Shown one piece after another: positions 23,720 through 31,723 of a DNA stretch of 64,000 nucleotides (its first letter is position 1; every line of letters starts with the position of its first letter). The notes beneath the pieces are model-generated. The model was given only the letters and a program-made list of their open reading frames with translations, was not told where the DNA came from and made no database searches. This DNA comes from Herbidospora daliensis (GTDB lineage: Bacteria; Actinomycetota; Actinomycetes; Streptosporangiales; Streptosporangiaceae): assembly GCF_001570585.1 (NCBI RefSeq), contig NZ_BBXF01000006.1:186001-250000 (forward strand), read 5' to 3'. A program made the translations under genes and the position numbers.

Positions 23720-24364
23720 TCATCCGGCGTGTCGCAGGCGTTCGAACCCGTCGAGGAGGAGGTCGAGGGCGAACTCGAACTCGAACTGGTCGTCGCAGCC
23801 CGACCCGACGACGGTCTTCTCGTCGTGGGCCACCCGCAGCGCCATCTCGGCCAGCCACGGGAACGTGGCCGCCATGGCGTGCGCGGCCTGCTCCTGGGCG
23901 TCGGGGTCGGCCGGGGTGTCGTCGAACAACTCCTGGCTGAAGCCCAGGATCCGGCTGCCCAGGGCGTGGATCGCGTGGTGGACCTCGTCGACGCCGAACC
24001 CGCCGGCCCGGAACAGGCCGATGATCGAGTCCATGTACGCCAGCACCGCCGGCGTCGGCTCGCGCCGCGACTCGATGGCCCCCGACGCCCACGGGTGCCG
24101 CAGCAGCGCCTGACGGGCGGTCAGGATGCGGCTCCTGATCGCGGGCTTCCAGTGGCCGTCGACCGGGGTGAGGTCGATCTCCGAGACGACCGCGTCGATG
24201 ATGCCGTCGAGCAACTCGTCCTTGTTGGCGACGTGCTTGTAGAGCGCCATCGGCACCACGCCGAGTTCGGTCGCGAGCTTTCGCATGCTCAGCCCGTCGA
24301 GCCCGGCCTCGTCGGCCAGGGCCACGGCGGCCGCCAGAACCCGTTCGCGGCTGAGTCGAGCCAA
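23720..24364 (-). CDS. TetR-family repressor
   Basis: 214 aa from a TTG at 24364, which lies 10 bases after the strong SD AAGGAGG. An ATG further upstream (24427) lies inside the operator and has no ribosome site. The N-terminal TetR helix-turn-helix shows ARLSRERVLAAAVALADEAG and MRKLATELGVVPMALYKHV. The C-terminal domain (~80-214) is of the TetR_C_1 type found in tetracycline/antibiotic-responsive repressors. It diverges from an MDR oxidoreductase over two matching palindromes, so it most likely represses both itself and that enzyme. Confidence 0.9.
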   Translation of the reverse strand: MARLSRERVLAAAVALADEAGLDGLSMRKLATELGVVPMALYKHVANKDELLDGIIDAVVSEIDLTPVDGHWKPAIRSRILTARQALLRHPWASGAIESRREPTPAVLAYMDSIIGLFRAGGFGVDEVHHAIHALGSRILGFSQELFDDTPADPDAQEQAAHAMAATFPWLAEMALRVAHDEKTVVGSGCDDQFEFEFALDLLLDGFERLRHAG

Positions 24365-24379
24365 TGTTTCGTCGCCTCC

Positions 24380-24428
24380 TTGACGGGTGTACAGCGTACA
24401 CCTATGGTCTAGGTGTACGCCGTACACC
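24380..24428. promoter_or_regulatory. Tandem TetR operators and divergent promoters
   Basis: Two near-identical 17-bp palindromes: GGTGTACAGCGTACACC (24386-24402) and GGTGTACGCCGTACACC (24412-24428). The first exactly fills the 17-bp spacer between TTGACG (24380-24385) and TATGGT (24403-24408), the predicted promoter of the oxidoreductase. The second fills the matching spacer of a weaker minus-strand promoter (TCTATG/TAGACC). Repressor binding would block both. Confidence 0.85.
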
Positions 24429-24447
24429 CATAGAGAGGGGAACCCCC

Positions 24448-25413
24448 GTGAAGGCGATTGTGCAGGACCGCTACGGCCCGCCCGACATCCTGGAGTGCAG
24501 AGACGTCCCGGCGCCCACGCCCGCGCCCGGGGAGGTGCTGGTCAAGGTGATGGCCGCCTCCCTCAACGCCCGCGACTGGCACGTGCTGCGCGGCGACCCC
24601 TACCTGGCCCGGCTCGCCTTCGGGCTGCGCAGGCCCAAGGCGCCGATCCTGGGCACCGACTTCGCCGGGGTCGTCGTCTCGGGCGAGGGCTTCGAGCCGG
24701 GGGAGGAGGTCTACGGCGAGTTCGGCGGCGCGTTCGCCGAGTACGTCCGGGTCCCGGCCGATCGCGTCGAGCGCAAGCCCGCGAGCCTCACCTTCGCGCA
24801 GGCCGCCGCGATGCCGCTGGCCGCCAACACGGCCCTCCAGGGGCTGCGGTCGCTGGAGAAGGGGCAGTCGGTGCTGATCAACGGGGCCTCGGGCGGCGTC
24901 GGCACGTTCGCCGTGCAGATCGCCAGGGCGCGGGGCGCGCGGGTGACCGCGGTGTGCAGCGCCAGGAACGCCGACCTGGCCGCGGGCCTGGGCGCCGACC
25001 GCGTCGTCGACTACCGCCAGGAGGACTTCGCCCTGACCGGCGGGCGCCACGACCTGGTCTTCGACCTGGTGGGCAACCGGTCGCTGCGCGACCTGCGCAG
25101 AGCTCTCGTGCCGGGCGGCACGCTGGTCATCTCAGGCGGCGGCGTCTTCAGCGGCGGCAGCCTCTTCGGGCCGCTCGGGCTGATCGTCCGCGCCCGGCTG
25201 GCCGCCCCCTTCGTCAAGGAGAAGATCGTCGTCCTGGAGGCCGTGCAGAGCCGGGCCGCCCTGACCGCCCTGCGCGAACTGGCCGACAGCGGTCAGGTGG
25301 TGCCGGCCGTCGACCGCACCTACGACCTCGCCGACGCCGCCGAAGCCATGCGCTACATGGAGGTCGAGCACGCGCGGGCCAACGTCGTGCTCACCGTGCA
25401 TGCGGCACCTTGA
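24448..25413 (+). CDS. MDR-family NAD(P)-dependent quinone oxidoreductase-like protein
   Basis: 321 aa, GTG start 7 bases after AGAGAGGGG. GroES-like N-domain (~1-125) with MKAIVQDRYGPPDIL and LGTDFAGVV, then a Rossmann domain with the nucleotide loop INGASGGVGTFAVQIA. No structural or catalytic zinc Cys cluster is present, as expected for the QOR/zeta-crystallin branch. It is probably an electrophile- or antibiotic-inducible reductase, under control of the divergent TetR repressor through the operator between its -35 and -10. Confidence 0.92.
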   Translation: MKAIVQDRYGPPDILECRDVPAPTPAPGEVLVKVMAASLNARDWHVLRGDPYLARLAFGLRRPKAPILGTDFAGVVVSGEGFEPGEEVYGEFGGAFAEYVRVPADRVERKPASLTFAQAAAMPLAANTALQGLRSLEKGQSVLINGASGGVGTFAVQIARARGARVTAVCSARNADLAAGLGADRVVDYRQEDFALTGGRHDLVFDLVGNRSLRDLRRALVPGGTLVISGGGVFSGGSLFGPLGLIVRARLAAPFVKEKIVVLEAVQSRAALTALRELADSGQVVPAVDRTYDLADAAEAMRYMEVEHARANVVLTVHAAP

Positions 25414-25482
25414 CCAATTCCGGGACGAAACGACGACCTCGCCTCCCCGCCCCGGCGGCACCGCTCTGAAGATCATGAGCAC

Positions 25483-26010
25483 ATGTCCTCGATGCGCCTT
25501 CTGCTCCTCGCCGGAGCACTCGCCGCCGCCGCTGTCACTCCGGTCCCCGCGTCGGCCGCCGCCGCCCCGGGCGCCATCACCTGTACGGGCGGGGAGATCG
25601 CCTTCACGATCAGCCCCGGCCTCACCCTCACCCCCAAGGACCGGTGGCTGAGCCTGGCCGGCCCGGTCGGCCACTGCGTCACCCCCGACCACCCGTCGAT
25701 CAGCTCCGGCGTGCTGCGCGCCCACGGCGCGTTCACCGGCGCGTGCCCCGGCCCGCTGAACCCGGCCGACCTGGAACTGAGCATCGCCTGGAACGACGGC
25801 ACGGTCAGCACCGTCACCGGCGCGAAGCTGCACGCCGACCTCCGGCAGTGGACGCTGCTGCCCGGCACGATCACCTCGGGCCCGTTCACCGGCGACGGCC
25901 TCGCCGCCCTCGGCCGGAGCCAGGGACTGCCGGACCCGTGGGTCATCCCCTGCGTCGTCGGCGGCCTCAACCACCTCGGGACGGTCGTCACGGCCTTCGC
26001 CGTCGGCTGA
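25483..26010 (+). CDS. Small secreted protein, unknown
   Basis: 175 aa. Sec signal peptide MRLLLLAGALAAAAVTPVPASA with likely cleavage after ASA. A second in-frame ATG (25492) is the more usual distance from the hydrophobic core. The mature ~145 residues are Gly/Thr-rich, predicted beta, with four Cys (ITCTGG, GHCVTP, GACPGP, IPCVVG) that could form two disulfides. Similar actinomycete exported proteins have no assigned role. No operon partner is seen. Confidence 0.65.
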   Translation: MSSMRLLLLAGALAAAAVTPVPASAAAAPGAITCTGGEIAFTISPGLTLTPKDRWLSLAGPVGHCVTPDHPSISSGVLRAHGAFTGACPGPLNPADLELSIAWNDGTVSTVTGAKLHADLRQWTLLPGTITSGPFTGDGLAALGRSQGLPDPWVIPCVVGGLNHLGTVVTAFAVG

Positions 26011-26137
26011 CCCGTCCGTACGACCCGACGTCGTCGCCCCGCCGACTCGCCGATACTTGTGCCTGGCGTGCCGTCCGACCTCATCCTGTCGGGCGGCCTG
26101 GCCGTGCTCACCGGCCTGTTCGAGGGAGGATGCCCCC

Positions 26138-26887
26138 ATGGTCACCGCACCCGACGGCGTGGAGCTCTCCGTCACGCGCACCGGCAGCGGCCCCGCCCTC
26201 ATCGTGATCGACGCGGCCGGCAACTTCAGCGGCTTCCGCCCCCTCGCCGCCCCCGTCGACCTCCTGGCGGAGCACTTCTCCGTCTTCGTGTACGACCGCC
26301 GCGGGCGCGGCGCGAGCGGCGACGCGACGACGTACACGGTCGAGAAGGAGGTCGGCGACCTGGCCGCGCTCATCGACGCGGCCGGCGGCTCGGCCTGCCT
26401 CTACGGCATGTCGTCGGGCTGCCTGCTGGCCGTGCACGCCGCGGCGGCCGGGCTGAACGTGCCGAAGATCGCCCTGTTCGAGCCGCCGCTGTCCTTCGAC
26501 CCCGACCCGGCGTTCACGGCGGCGGTCCGCGACGTGCTGACCTCGAAGGGCCCGCGCGCGACGGTCGAGTTCTTCAACCGCGCCATCGGCGTGCCCGACG
26601 ACCTGATCGCGGGCCTGCCCCCGGAGGCGTGGTCGGTCGGCCACACCCTGGTCTACGAGTGCCTGCTCCTGGAGACGGCCTCACCCGAGTTGCTCGGCTC
26701 GGCCGACGTGCCCGCGCTCGTGATCGACAGCACCGGCAGCGCGGGACCGCTGGCCGACATGGCCGGCCTGGCGGCCGGCCACCTGCCGAAGGCGACCCGG
26801 CTGACACTGCCGGGCGAGTGGCACGGGGTGCCGGGCGAGGTGCTCGCGCCGGCGTTACGCGACTTTCTCAGTAGGGAGATCACATGA
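26138..26887 (+). CDS. Alpha/beta hydrolase
   Basis: 249 aa starting MVTAPDGVELSV, 8 bases after GAGGGAGGA. It has an oxyanion region, YDRRGRGAS, the nucleophile elbow GMSSG (Ser92), a candidate Asp in ALVIDSTGS, and the C-terminal His in GEWHGVPGE. This is a complete serine hydrolase of the MhpC/proline-iminopeptidase-like group found widely in actinomycetes. Substrate is unknown. The stop overlaps the ADP-ribosylglycohydrolase start (ATGA), so the two are co-translated. Confidence 0.88.
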   Translation: MVTAPDGVELSVTRTGSGPALIVIDAAGNFSGFRPLAAPVDLLAEHFSVFVYDRRGRGASGDATTYTVEKEVGDLAALIDAAGGSACLYGMSSGCLLAVHAAAAGLNVPKIALFEPPLSFDPDPAFTAAVRDVLTSKGPRATVEFFNRAIGVPDDLIAGLPPEAWSVGHTLVYECLLLETASPELLGSADVPALVIDSTGSAGPLADMAGLAAGHLPKATRLTLPGEWHGVPGEVLAPALRDFLSREIT

Positions 26888-27876
26888 AGCCCGACCGCGT
26901 CCGCGGTTGTCTCATCGGCGGGGCCGTCGGCGACGCGCTCGGCGCCCCCGTCGAGTTCGACTCGCTGAGCCGGATCCGGGCCGCCTACGGCCCCGGCGGC
27001 ATCACCGACCTGACCGACGGCCTGGTCACCGACGACACCCAGATGACCCTGTTCACCGTCGAGGGGCTCATCCGGGGTTCCGTCCGCGGCAGGGAACGCG
27101 GGCAGGGGCACGTCCCCTCGACGGTCCGGCACGCCTACCTGCGCTGGCTCGACACCCAGGACCACCAGGGCCCGCCGGTGCCCGGCGACGTCCTGCACCG
27201 GACCGGCTGGTTACGCGAGCAGACCTGGCTCTACGCCCGCCGCGCCCCCGGCAACGCGTGCCTGTCGGGGCTGCGCGGGCACGTCGCCCCGAACTCCAAG
27301 GGCTGCGGCAGCGTCATGCGCTCGGCCCCCTTCGGGCTCGGGCCGTGGCCGGCCGGCCAGGCGTACGAGTGGGCGGCCGAATGTTCGCACTTCACCCACG
27401 GCCACCCGACGGCCGCCGCCTCATCGGGCGCGCTGGCGGCGATCGTCCACCACCTGGTGAACGACACCACGCTGGACGACGCCGTGGCCGCCGCGTTGAA
27501 GCTCGTCGACGACCCCGCCACGGCCGGCGCGCTGCGGGCCGCCGTCGACCTCGCCCACGGCGGGCCGCCGTCGGCGGAGAAGGTCGAGTCGCTGGGCGAG
27601 GCGTGGGTGGCCGAGGAGGCGCTGGCCATCGGCGTCTACTGCGCGCTGGCCGGCGGCTCGTTCACCGAGGCGCTCGTTTTGGCCGCCAACCATTCGGGCG
27701 ACAGCGATTCGACCGCCGCGATCTGCGGCAACCTGCTCGGCGCCGAGGGCGTGCGCATCCCGGCCGGGTGGATCGACCGGGTCGAGGGCCGCGACACGAT
27801 CGAGCGGCTCGCGGCCGACTTCGTCGACGAGATGACCCGGGGCGGCGCCCCGCGCGACCGCTACCCCGGCCACTGA
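26884..27876 (+). CDS. ADP-ribosylglycohydrolase (DraG/ARH family)
   Basis: 330 aa, all-helical ARH fold. The dinuclear Mg site is visible: GAVGDALGAPVEF at the start, LVTDDTQMT (residues ~48-54) and NHSGDSDSTAAICGNLLG near residue 260. It removes ADP-ribose from protein side chains or nucleic acids. Translation is coupled to the alpha/beta hydrolase upstream. No ADP-ribosyltransferase is visible nearby, so the target is open. Confidence 0.92.
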   Translation: MKPDRVRGCLIGGAVGDALGAPVEFDSLSRIRAAYGPGGITDLTDGLVTDDTQMTLFTVEGLIRGSVRGRERGQGHVPSTVRHAYLRWLDTQDHQGPPVPGDVLHRTGWLREQTWLYARRAPGNACLSGLRGHVAPNSKGCGSVMRSAPFGLGPWPAGQAYEWAAECSHFTHGHPTAAASSGALAAIVHHLVNDTTLDDAVAAALKLVDDPATAGALRAAVDLAHGGPPSAEKVESLGEAWVAEEALAIGVYCALAGGSFTEALVLAANHSGDSDSTAAICGNLLGAEGVRIPAGWIDRVEGRDTIERLAADFVDEMTRGGAPRDRYPGH

Positions 27877-27877
27877 C

Positions 27878-28552
27878 CTAGTGGGGGTACTGCTGCGGCA
27901 CCGCGTGCGGCGGCGCGACGGGCCGGGGGAGCGCCTGCAGCGAGGTGATGCGGTTGAGCACCACGATGGCGAGCACACCCGCCAGCAGCGTCAGCGGGAA
28001 GAACAGCATCTCCACCAGCGCCGCGTTCCGCACGTCGGACAACTCGGCCGCCCCGATCAGCCCCCGGGCGACCAGGTTGGAGCCGAAAACCGCCAGCACC
28101 CACGTGATCCACCAGGTCATCGCCAGCCCGCCGGGCTTGCGGTTCTGCGGGTCGGACGCGGTCCAGACGTCGTCCACGATCTGCTTGGGGAACCAGAACG
28201 ACACGATCGGGACGATCCACGCGAACACCAGCCACGGCCGCCCGAGCCGCTGCTTGACGTACGGCGCCAGCGCCTCGGCGTTGGCCCGCACCCGGAACAG
28301 CCAGATCCAGTAGCAGACCCCGGCCAGCAGCAGCGTGCCGGCCTGCAGGATCCCGGTGAAGTCGTAGAGGCTCGCGCTCTCGGTGACCTCGGCGACGTCG
28401 GCGTCGAGCGGGCTCGCCAGCACCTCCCCGATCTTCTGGTAGAGGTCGAGGCTGACGAAGACGGCGGCGGCCTCAATGAGCAGGTTGAAGGCAATCGCGA
28501 TCGTGGCGACGACGGCGAGCCCACGGGCGGGACGGACGGGTTGGGGATGCAT
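27878..28552 (-). CDS. DUF4328 membrane protein
   Basis: 224 aa with about five membrane helices and the DUF4328 hallmark block around VSFWFPKQIVDDVW, preceded by YWIWLFRVRANAEAL. The C-terminal tail is Pro/His-rich. A usable SD (AAGGA) lies 7 bases upstream of the ATG. Function is unknown; family members are common in Streptomyces and relatives. It is convergent with the ADP-ribosylglycohydrolase. Confidence 0.85.
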   Translation of the reverse strand: MHPQPVRPARGLAVVATIAIAFNLLIEAAAVFVSLDLYQKIGEVLASPLDADVAEVTESASLYDFTGILQAGTLLLAGVCYWIWLFRVRANAEALAPYVKQRLGRPWLVFAWIVPIVSFWFPKQIVDDVWTASDPQNRKPGGLAMTWWITWVLAVFGSNLVARGLIGAAELSDVRNAALVEMLFFPLTLLAGVLAIVVLNRITSLQALPRPVAPPHAVPQQYPH

Positions 28553-28686
28553 GCGGAATCCTTGGATGAGGGAGAGAAAGAGCGCATCACGCTAACTTTC
28601 CGAGGCCCGAATCCAGGATTGCGGACGCGGTAGTCGCGCCTTAGTGGTCCATTCGCCAGCGCGGTCGAGAGCCGAAGGGGGCCACT

Positions 28687-31662
28687 TCAGCCGGCGGTGA
28701 CCTTCGCGAAGTGGAAGACGTCCGGCGGCAGCGGGTGCCGCAACTCCCACCGGAACCTGACCGGACGTTCGCCCTCGTCGGACAGGTAGGTCATCGGCCC
28801 GGCGTAGAGGTAGGGCGGCGCGCCCTGTTTGCTCTCCCGGATGAACAGATGCACCGTCGTCTCGCCGGAACGGTAGCGGTCGGCCGTCGGAGTGGTTCGC
28901 CGGAGCCCCGACTGCGACTCCCACTGGAACAGTGTGTCGGTGATGGCACGGTCGGCGTACATCGTGGTCGGCGAATAGTGCGTGGCCGACTTGTCGATGG
29001 TCACGAAGAACACGTCGGCCTGGGCGTCCCGCACGAAGGCCACGCCCTCCCGCATGTGTTCGGGCTTGGAGATCCCGAAGGCGGCCAGCGCCTCGTTCTT
29101 CGTGTACGTCGCATGCACGTGCAGCGGAAGTGTTCCACCGGTGACGTGGGTGACCCGGTGCCTGCGTTCGGCCAGCAGGGAGGTCAGCTCCAGGAGTTCC
29201 GCGGCCCGGTCGGGATGCTCGCGGAGGTCGGCCAGGCCGGTCGTCCGCACCATCGCGAGCAGCCGCTCTTCCCTGGCGCTCCGGGCTGTGTCACCCCGCA
29301 TGACGCGGGCGATGAAGTCGAGGCGTTCGGCGTCGTCGATGTGCAGGACGCGGCCCAGCGCGTTGCCGATCCGCCGGTCGTCGGGGCCCGCGGGCAGCCC
29401 GCGTCCGGCCGCCCGGAGCAGGTCTGACCAGCCGAGGCGGTTGCCCCGATAGAGGTCCTCCAGCTCGACGCCGCTCGCCTCCAGGAAACCGGCCAAGGTG
29501 GTCTCCTCGGGCAGGCTCCGCAGTTCGGACACCAGCAACGGCCAGCGCATGCTGATGGTGGCCCGCAGGTTGGCCAGCACCAGCCGGGAGACCTCCCGGT
29601 CGAGGTCGATGTGACACCCGGCGGGCAGGGTGGGGAACTGCGCCTCGACCTCGGCGACCACGTCGGTCCGCCGCACCCCGGTCAGCGCCCGGAACCGCCG
29701 GTCGAACCGGAACTCCCGGTGCTGGTTGCCGATGAAGTCGAGCACCGTCAGGCACGCCTTGCCCTCGGCCAGCCGCAACCCGCGCCCGAGCTGCTGGAGG
29801 AAGACCGTCGCGCTGTCGGTCGGCCGCAGGAACAGCACGGTGTCGATCGACGGGATGTCGACGCCTTCGTTGAACAGGTCGACGGTGAACGCGACGTTGA
29901 CGGTCCGGTCGGCCAGGGCCTTGATCGCCGCCGCCCGGTCCTGCGTCCGTGACGTGATGGCCGTCGCCGGGATGCCCGCTTCGGTGAACCGGGCGGCCAT
30001 GAACTCGGCGTGCGCGATGCTCACGCAGAAACCGAGCGCCCGCATCCCGCGCGGGTCGCCGACCTTGTCGCGGAGCGCCTGCAGCACCAGCCGCACCCGG
30101 GCGTCGTTCCCGGTGTAGACGTCGCTCAACGAGGCCAGGTCGTAGCCCTGGCCCCGCCGCCACGGCACCCCGGCCAGGTCGACGCCGTCGTGCACGCCGA
30201 AGTACTGGAACGGCGCCAGCAACTGCCGTTCGATCGCCTCCCACAGGCGCAGCTCGGAGGCGATCCGCCCGCCGAACCAGTGCAGCACGTCCTGCCCGTC
30301 GGACCGTTCCGGCGTCGCCGTCAGCCCGAGCAGCACCCGTGGGGTGGCCTGTTCGAGCAGCCGCGTGTACGTCGTGGCGGCCGAGTGGTGGAACTCGTCC
30401 ACGATGACCATGTCGGCGTCGAAGGGGTCGAGCCGCGACAACGACTGGATGGAGGCGAACACGTGCCGCCACTCGGTGGGCCGCTGCCCGTCGACCAGCA
30501 GTTCGCCGAACGACCCGTCGCGCATGACCTGCCGGAACACCTCGCGGCTCTGCCCGAGGATCTCCTTCGTGTGGGCCACGAACAGCAGCGAGTCGACCAC
30601 GCCCTCGGCCCGCAGCCGCCGGTAGTCGAGCGCCGACACGATCGTCTTGCCGGTGCCGGTCGCCATCACGACGAGGTTGCGCCACCGGTCGTGCAGCGTA
30701 CGTTCGGCCGCGAGGTCGGCCAGCACCTCGGCCTGATAGCCGTAGGGCCGGACGTCGAGGGTGGTGAGGATCTCCCGGTCGGCGAACCGCTCCTGGCCGA
30801 GCGCGCGGTCGAGCAGGGCGCGGTCGCGGGCCGGGTCGTAGGTCTCGAACGACGGGTCGGCCCAGTACTCCTCGAAGGTCGCCGCGAACGTGTCGAGCAG
30901 GTGCTCCTGCTCCATCGCCGACAACCGGACGTTCCACTCCAGCCCGTCGATCAGGGCCGACTTCGACAGGTTCGACGAGCCGACGTACGCCGTCGAGTAG
31001 CCCGACGACCGGCGGAACAACCACGCCTTGGCGTGCAGGCGGGTGGTTCTGGTCTCGTACGAGATCTTGACGGTCGCGCCCAGCTCCACCAGCCGATCGA
31101 GGGCCCGCCGTTCGGTCGCCCCTCGGTAGGTGGTGGTGATGACCCGTAAGTCGCCACCCCGCCGCACGAACTCGGCCAGTTCGCGCTCCAGGATCCGCAC
31201 CCCCGGCCACCGGATGAACGCGCACAGCAGGTCGATCCGGTCGGCGGAGCCGATCTCCTTACGCAACTCGCTGCCCACGTTGGGCTGCCCGTGCCCGTTG
31301 ACCAGCAGCGCGCTCGCGCCGAGCGGGGTGCTGGGCCGGACGGGGAACACCGCCTTCCCATCGGGCGTACGGGTGCGGGTCACCGCCAGCAGCAGGTCGT
31401 CGACCGCCTGGTCGTCTGGGTCGCCGACGAGCTTGGCCAGCTCATTAGCGACGGTGAGCTGTTCGGCGAGCCGTTCCTCGTCGGTGCCCCGCACAGCGCG
31501 CAGCCGCCGCCGCACGAGCGAGGCGATGTGGGCGGTCAGCACGTCGGCCGACTCGGTCGGATCGAGATGGCGGGATTGCGCCAAATCGCCGTGGGCGGCC
31601 AGTTGCCGCTGCCATCCTTCCGTGACGAGTTTCTCGTAGACGCCGGGCGCGAGTTCCGTCAT
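28687..31662 (-). CDS. PLD-like nuclease / DEAD helicase / DUF3427 protein
   Basis: 991 aa from ATG at 31662 (MTELAPGVYEKL). N-terminal phospholipase-D-like domain (~125-290) with the HxK core RLHAKAWLF and YVGSSNLSKSAL. The SF2 helicase core has Walker A MATGTGKT, the DEFH box VIVDEFHHS, motif III GLTATPERSD and motif VI QQLGRGLR. The C-terminal DUF3427 (~800-991) includes ISKPEHMREGV and TIDKSATHYSPTT. Such proteins combine DNA translocation with a phosphodiesterase fold and are found in defence or repair settings. A long upstream frame extension is rejected because it crosses the divergent helicase gene. Confidence 0.88.
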   Translation of the reverse strand: MTELAPGVYEKLVTEGWQRQLAAHGDLAQSRHLDPTESADVLTAHIASLVRRRLRAVRGTDEERLAEQLTVANELAKLVGDPDDQAVDDLLLAVTRTRTPDGKAVFPVRPSTPLGASALLVNGHGQPNVGSELRKEIGSADRIDLLCAFIRWPGVRILERELAEFVRRGGDLRVITTTYRGATERRALDRLVELGATVKISYETRTTRLHAKAWLFRRSSGYSTAYVGSSNLSKSALIDGLEWNVRLSAMEQEHLLDTFAATFEEYWADPSFETYDPARDRALLDRALGQERFADREILTTLDVRPYGYQAEVLADLAAERTLHDRWRNLVVMATGTGKTIVSALDYRRLRAEGVVDSLLFVAHTKEILGQSREVFRQVMRDGSFGELLVDGQRPTEWRHVFASIQSLSRLDPFDADMVIVDEFHHSAATTYTRLLEQATPRVLLGLTATPERSDGQDVLHWFGGRIASELRLWEAIERQLLAPFQYFGVHDGVDLAGVPWRRGQGYDLASLSDVYTGNDARVRLVLQALRDKVGDPRGMRALGFCVSIAHAEFMAARFTEAGIPATAITSRTQDRAAAIKALADRTVNVAFTVDLFNEGVDIPSIDTVLFLRPTDSATVFLQQLGRGLRLAEGKACLTVLDFIGNQHREFRFDRRFRALTGVRRTDVVAEVEAQFPTLPAGCHIDLDREVSRLVLANLRATISMRWPLLVSELRSLPEETTLAGFLEASGVELEDLYRGNRLGWSDLLRAAGRGLPAGPDDRRIGNALGRVLHIDDAERLDFIARVMRGDTARSAREERLLAMVRTTGLADLREHPDRAAELLELTSLLAERRHRVTHVTGGTLPLHVHATYTKNEALAAFGISKPEHMREGVAFVRDAQADVFFVTIDKSATHYSPTTMYADRAITDTLFQWESQSGLRRTTPTADRYRSGETTVHLFIRESKQGAPPYLYAGPMTYLSDEGERPVRFRWELRHPLPPDVFHFAKVTAG

Positions 31663-31723
31663 GGCCGGCACGGTATCCGACGGCGCCGGCCTGTTCGGTA
31701 CCTTTCCGGGCAGAGGAGGGATC

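Noticed and set aside
24365-24427. ATG at 24427 as TetR start.
   Set aside because: It lies inside the second operator with no ribosome-binding site, while TTG at 24364 follows AAGGAGG and begins the TetR domain.
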